Source of the DNA: an uncultured Desulfuromonadales bacterium
GTDB lineage: Bacteria > Desulfobacterota > Desulfuromonadia > Desulfuromonadales > Geopsychrobacteraceae
Direction of reading: 5' to 3'
Length of the DNA: 11,818 bases
NCBI GenBank assembly: GCA_945787295.1
Contig: CALZHQ010000084.1
Location: forward strand, 1 to 11,818
Position 1 is the first letter of the stretch. Each line of letters starts with the position of its first letter. A model generated the notes under the pieces. It did not search any database. It saw only the letters and a list, made by a program, of their open reading frames with translations, and was not told where the DNA came from. Both the position numbers and the translations under genes were made by a program. Of the stretch, positions 6,699 through 11,818 are shown piece after piece.

Positions 6699-7943
6699 AT
6701 GATTCTGTTGAAGATTGTTCGATTATCCCTCGCCACTCTTGTCTATAGTGCGGTTTTTGCGACCAACGCCTTTGCTCTGCAAGCGGATGAAATATTGCTG
6801 GTTGCCAACCGGAATGTGTCCGCCGGTGTCGAACTAGCGCGGTATTATCAGACGCAAAGAAACATTCCGGCAGAGAATTTAGTGCAAATCAGCATGACCG
6901 ACAAGGAGGATTGCAGCCGCGAAGAATATTGGCAGCAGCTGATTGTACCGCTTCGCCAGCGTCTGGCGGAACGACCGGGGAAAATTCGCTGTTTGTTGTT
7001 GTTTTATGGGCTGCCTCTGCGGGTGGCGGCTCCGGAGCTGACTCATGCTGAGTGGAAAAAACTCGGCGACCTGGAGTTCAGAAAAAAAGAACTCGACTGG
7101 CAGCTGAAAAACGGCCCGAAGGAAATGGATCTACAACGCTTGCAGGCCGAAGCGGAACAGCTGCAGCAGCGGATCGAAGGGTATCGCCGCGCCGAACGGG
7201 GGGCCGCAGTCGATTCAGAGCTCACGCTGTTGTTGATAGATGGTTACCGGCTCGAAAGGTGGTTGCCGAACCCATATTTTGTCGGCTTCCGGAACCAGGC
7301 AGAAGAACTTCCTTATAAAAAAGAACAGGTGCTGATGGTCGCCCGTCTGGACGCCTCAACTCCCCAAATCGTCAGACGTATGATCGACGATAGTTTGCAG
7401 GCCGAAAAACGTGGGCTGACCGGAAGGGCATATTTCGATGCGCGTTGGCCAATGCCGGAGAATGACCAGCTGCAGGGCTATGCTTTGTATGATGCTTCCT
7501 TGCACAAGGTGGCGATCCAGGTTGGCCTGCTGAGCAAGTTGCCGGTCACGCTCGATCAGCAGGATGATCTGTTGCAGCCAGACACCGCTCCAGAGGCCGC
7601 TCTGTACAGTGGTTGGTACAGTCTGGCCAATTATGTTGATGCGTTTGACTGGCAGGCTGGGGCGGTCGCTTATCATATCGCGAGCAGTGAGTGTACAACC
7701 TTAAAGAAGGCAGGAAGTCAGGTCTGGTGCAAGCGCCTGCTTGAAGATGGAGTTGCCGCAACCATCGGTCCGGTGGCCGAGCCCTATGTGCATGCGTTTC
7801 CACTTCCGGAAGTCTTTTTTACTTATCTGCTGGATGGTTACTACACCTTGGTCGAGAGCTATTTTTTAAGTACGTCGTTGCTTTCCTGGCAGATGGTGTT
7901 GATCGGCGACCCGCTTTATCGACCGTTTCGCAATCGCTTCTAG
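6699..7943 (+). CDS. TIGR03790 family exported protein of unknown function
   Basis: This 414-residue protein has a probable Sec signal peptide: MILLKIVRLS, a hydrophobic stretch to about residue 25, and a likely cut after AFA. The mature part starts with EILLVANRNVSAGVELARYY (31-50) and RNIPAENLVQI, the layout of the TIGR03790 family, whose function is not established to my knowledge. Other family-like points are LLFYGLPLRV at 100-109, GAVAYHIASSECTTL at 321-335, ATIGPVAEPYVHAFPLPEVF at 354-373 and the C-terminal GDPLYRPF at 403-410. Residues 119-167 are rich in E, K, Q, L and R and look like a coiled-coil insertion. The ATG has only a weak TGGGG 8 nt upstream. It stands alone and converges on acyP 22 bp away. 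Confidence 0.8.
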   Translation: MILLKIVRLSLATLVYSAVFATNAFALQADEILLVANRNVSAGVELARYYQTQRNIPAENLVQISMTDKEDCSREEYWQQLIVPLRQRLAERPGKIRCLLLFYGLPLRVAAPELTHAEWKKLGDLEFRKKELDWQLKNGPKEMDLQRLQAEAEQLQQRIEGYRRAERGAAVDSELTLLLIDGYRLERWLPNPYFVGFRNQAEELPYKKEQVLMVARLDASTPQIVRRMIDDSLQAEKRGLTGRAYFDARWPMPENDQLQGYALYDASLHKVAIQVGLLSKLPVTLDQQDDLLQPDTAPEAALYSGWYSLANYVDAFDWQAGAVAYHIASSECTTLKKAGSQVWCKRLLEDGVAATIGPVAEPYVHAFPLPEVFFTYLLDGYYTLVESYFLSTSLLSWQMVLIGDPLYRPFRNRF

Positions 7944-7965
7944 CTTCCGCCTGCTGGTTTTCCTT

Positions 7966-8241
7966 TCAGCGCACCTTGAAGTCGTTAAACTCCCCTGTTG
8001 CATGGCTCCAGTCGACTTGCAGGTCCTCAACCTGGGCCAGTTCCGGTCCATACTGGCACCAGTCGATAACTGACTGGACCGCGTTACGTTGGCCCTCGAA
8101 AATTGCCTCGACAGAGCGGTCCGGGTTGTTGCGGACCCAACCGGTTACCCCGTATTTGTCAGCGGTATCTTTAGTGCTCTGACGGAACCAGACCCCCTGT
8201 ACCCGCCCGCTGACACGTATTGTGGCCCTGACTTCAGACAT
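7966..8241 (-). CDS. acyP: acylphosphatase
   Basis: Acylphosphatase hydrolyses carboxyl-phosphate bonds such as those in acetyl phosphate or 1,3-bisphosphoglycerate. The 91-residue product has the normal size and both signatures: IRVSGRVQGVWFRQST at residues 8-23 and YGVTGWVRNNPDRSVE at 30-45. The catalytic pair is R20 (phosphate binding) and N38. The start is one base after the ligA stop (TGA G ATG), and its Shine-Dalgarno GGAGG lies in the last ligA codons, so its translation is very likely coupled to ligA. It converges with the TIGR03790 gene without an obvious terminator in the 22-bp gap. The physiological role in bacteria is poorly defined. Confidence 0.96.
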   Translation of the reverse strand: MSEVRATIRVSGRVQGVWFRQSTKDTADKYGVTGWVRNNPDRSVEAIFEGQRNAVQSVIDWCQYGPELAQVEDLQVDWSHATGEFNDFKVR

Positions 8242-8242
8242 C

Positions 8243-10288
<2,046 letters not shown>

Positions 10289-10304
10289 TTAATGCTTCAG
10301 TCGG

Positions 10305-10333
10305 CTTATAACATGCTGCTTAAAGCTGTGCAA
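10305..10333 (-). promoter_or_regulatory. sigma70-like promoter of ligA-acyP
   Basis: On the minus strand, TTGCAC (10333-10328) and TATAAG (10310-10305) are separated by exactly 17 nt. TG stands one base before the -10 (extended -10 type). Transcription would start near 10298, leaving a short leader of about 28 nt that contains the ligA Shine-Dalgarno AAGGA. The match is good but is read from sequence only. Confidence 0.6.
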
Positions 10334-10424
10334 CGCCAAGCTCTTTCCCTTTCTGATTGTTTGGGCTACACTTCGCGCAGCTTTGTGAAATTTAGTTATA
10401 CTTGCATTAATACTCGATTTCTGA

Positions 10425-10446
10425 CAGCAGCCACCGGTTGCTGCTG
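10425..10446. promoter_or_regulatory. 22-nt near-perfect palindrome in the divergent spacer
   Basis: CAGCAGC (10425-10431) and GCTGCTG (10440-10446) form the arms, and the centre CACCGGTT continues the symmetry apart from one mismatched pair. It ends 20 nt before the start of the membrane-protein gene and is not followed by a T-tract, so it is not a terminator. It could be an operator between the divergent ligA and CNNM-type genes or a hairpin in the 5' leader of the latter. The rest of the 196-bp spacer shows only the ligA promoter and an AT-rich stretch with TATACT at 10397-10402, lacking a good -35. Confidence 0.35.
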
Positions 10447-10466
10447 ATGTCCCACTTGGAGACTGG

Positions 10467-11723
10467 ATGTCCGACGAAGCTCTTTGGCGTTTACTGGCCC
10501 TGTTGGTGTTGCTGGCCCTCTCAGGTTTCTTTTCCGGTTCAGAAACAGCACTACTCTCTCTCGATAAGCTCAGAGTCCGTTTTCTGCAGCAGACTGATAA
10601 GCGGGGCGCAGATAAGCTGGCGAGGTTGCTGGATGATCCCGATCGTTTGTTGAGTGGGATTCTGGTCGGCAACAACTTGGTCAATATTGCCGCTTCGGTT
10701 ATTGCCACCGGCCTGTTTGTGGGTTATTTCGGCGAGCAGGGTGAATTATTGACCGTGTTGATTCTGACTCCGGTGCTGCTGATTTTTTCTGAGGTCTGTC
10801 CAAAAACTTACGCGGCTCAATACCCGGAAAAAATGTCTTTTTTTGTCCTCAACCCGATCCGCTTTGTGGTTTGGGTTATGACCCCGGTGGTCTCTGTGGT
10901 TTCAGGCGTGTCGCGCCTGTTGACCAAGTTCTTCCGCGCCCATGAAGCTGAGGGCCTGTCGGTTTCCGAAGAAGAGATTCGGGCTATCATCGAAGTCGGT
11001 GAAGAGAGCGGTGTGGTGGCTGCTGAGCAGCGCCGGATGCTGCATGGTATTTTTGATCTGTCGGAAACCAGGGTGCGGGATGTCATGATTCCTCGCACCG
11101 AGGTGACCGGGATCGAGGTGACGGCTAATTTCCAGGAGGTGTTGGCGATTGTCCAGCAAGCCCGGCATTCCCGTTTTCCGGTTTACAGTGACAGTCTGGA
11201 CAGCATTGTCGGCGTTGTCCATTCGAAAAAGGTCCTCGATTTTATCAGCCGCACAGGGCAGTTCTCACTTGCCGACATCTGTCGCAAGCCCTATTTCGTT
11301 CCTGAGTCGAAGAGGATTGCCGTGCTGTTGCAGAGCTTTCGTCAGAAGCGGGAGCATTTGGCGATCGTCGTTGATGAATACGGCGGCGTGGAAGGGATTG
11401 TTACGCTGGAAGACGTCGTTGAAGAGATTGTTGGCGAAATCCATGATGAGTCTGATATTGAAGAGGTCGATTTCCGGCAGTTGGCCCCAGGCCGTTTCCT
11501 GGTCGACGGGGCGGTGTCGCTGCGGGCAGTCAATCGGCGCTTCAAGCTGACGCTGCCGGAGGATCATGTGACGACCTTGGCGGGCTACCTGCTGCGGGTG
11601 ATGGGGCGTATTCCGCAAGAGGGGGAGTCGTTCGAGGAAGAGGGTATTCTGTTCCGGGTTAAGCGGATGGATGATCGGAGGATAGAGGAAGTGGAGATGC
11701 TTCTGGCCCCCGACCCCCAATAA
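10467..11723 (+). CDS. CNNM/CorC (HlyC) family membrane protein with CBS domains
   Basis: This 418-residue inner-membrane protein has the CNNM/CorB-like layout seen in Escherichia coli YfjD. An N-terminal DUF21 region (about 1-155) has hydrophobic segments near 5-24, 62-86, 95-112 and 126-155, with SGFFSGSETALLSL at 19-32, NNLVNIAASV at 69-78 and FSEVCPKTYA at 107-116. A CBS pair follows (about 200-325: TRVRDVMIPRTEV, then VVDEYGGVEGIVTLEDVVEE). The C-terminal transporter-associated CorC_HlyC domain runs from about 335 to 412. Related proteins are linked to magnesium or cobalt homeostasis and in some bacteria act as Mg2+ exporters; the substrate here cannot be read from sequence. GGAG at 10458-10461 is 5 nt before the ATG. 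It is followed by its own terminator, so it seems monocistronic. Confidence 0.93.
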   Translation: MSDEALWRLLALLVLLALSGFFSGSETALLSLDKLRVRFLQQTDKRGADKLARLLDDPDRLLSGILVGNNLVNIAASVIATGLFVGYFGEQGELLTVLILTPVLLIFSEVCPKTYAAQYPEKMSFFVLNPIRFVVWVMTPVVSVVSGVSRLLTKFFRAHEAEGLSVSEEEIRAIIEVGEESGVVAAEQRRMLHGIFDLSETRVRDVMIPRTEVTGIEVTANFQEVLAIVQQARHSRFPVYSDSLDSIVGVVHSKKVLDFISRTGQFSLADICRKPYFVPESKRIAVLLQSFRQKREHLAIVVDEYGGVEGIVTLEDVVEEIVGEIHDESDIEEVDFRQLAPGRFLVDGAVSLRAVNRRFKLTLPEDHVTTLAGYLLRVMGRIPQEGESFEEEGILFRVKRMDDRRIEEVEMLLAPDPQ

Positions 11724-11753
11724 AAAGACTTTATTCAGACCGGTTTTGTCTAA

Positions 11754-11782
11754 GGGAGCACCCAGGAGGTGCTCCCTTTTTT
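11754..11782 (+). terminator. intrinsic terminator after the CNNM-type gene
   Basis: GGGAGCACC (11754-11762) pairs perfectly with GGTGCTCCC (11768-11776) around loop CAGGA and is followed by six T residues (11777-11782). It lies about 30 nt after the stop codon. Confidence 0.93.
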
Positions 11783-11793
11783 GTGGGCAAAAT

Positions 11794-11815
11794 TTATCGG
11801 TTTTATAACCAATAA
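11794..11815. repeat. AT-rich imperfect palindrome at the window end
   Basis: TTAT-C-GGTT (11794-11802) and AACC-A-ATAA (11807-11815) are inverted copies with one C/A mismatch around a TTAT centre. It lies beyond the terminator and may belong to the control region of a gene outside the window. It is short and AT-rich, so chance is possible. Confidence 0.25.
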
Positions 11816-11818
11816 AAA

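Noticed and set aside
6699..7943. clan CD (caspase/gingipain-like) peptidase as a firm call for the TIGR03790 protein
   Set aside because: An H and a C are present near 326 and 332, but the expected H-G and A-C motifs in the usual spacing are not seen.
7944..7965. bidirectional terminator between the TIGR03790 gene and acyP
   Set aside because: Only a 4-bp GCTG/CAGC pairing with a 10-nt loop is possible and no proper T-tract follows on either strand.
10383..10413. promoter for the CNNM-type gene with TTGTGA and TAATAC
   Set aside because: The spacing is 19 nt and both boxes are imperfect. The alternative TATACT box lacks a -35 at a good distance, so I did not list it.

Overview
This is a compact, almost fully coding window (roughly mid-50s %GC by eye) dominated by conserved bacterial housekeeping genes. 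The order rpsP-khpA-rimM-trmD-rplS-rnhB-yraN, followed by nadE and rsmI, together with codon choice and protein style, suggests a Gram-negative of the Desulfuromonadales / Geobacter-Pelobacter type (former Deltaproteobacteria). That assignment is an inference from gene order and general sequence character, not from a search.

Region 1 (1-2426) is the ribosome and tRNA maturation operon: ribosomal protein S16, the KH-domain RNA-binding protein KhpA, the 16S processing factor RimM, the tRNA m1G37 methyltransferase TrmD and ribosomal protein L19. It closes with a strong intrinsic terminator. Region 2 (2427-2540) is a short spacer that holds two small arrays of a degenerate 8-bp repeat facing each other as an inverted repeat. 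Region 3 (2541-6385) is a tightly packed run of rnhB, yraN, nadE and rsmI. Stop/start overlaps of 4 nt (ATGA or GTGA) join rnhB to yraN and nadE to rsmI.

Region 4 (6382-7943) is the least ordinary part. A 52-residue ORF on the minus strand shares its stop tetranucleotide with the rsmI stop. Next come a weak terminator-like hairpin and two small palindromes, then a predicted exported protein of the uncharacterised TIGR03790 type with a coiled-coil insertion. Region 5 (7966-10333, minus strand) is ligA followed one base later by acyP, with a recognisable sigma70-like promoter upstream of ligA. Region 6 (10334-11782) is a divergent intergenic region and a CNNM/CorC-type membrane protein, ending in a good intrinsic terminator.

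The genes mainly serve translation (S16, L19, RimM, TrmD, RsmI), RNA and DNA maintenance (RNase HII, NAD-dependent ligase) and NAD synthesis. NadE makes the NAD+ that LigA consumes, but nothing in the sequence shows them being co-regulated. I found no phage, IS, CRISPR, tRNA, rRNA or obvious defence island. I do not think the window contains a clearly new multi-gene system. The items most worth checking are the octamer inverted repeat, the small convergent ORF and the TIGR03790 protein.
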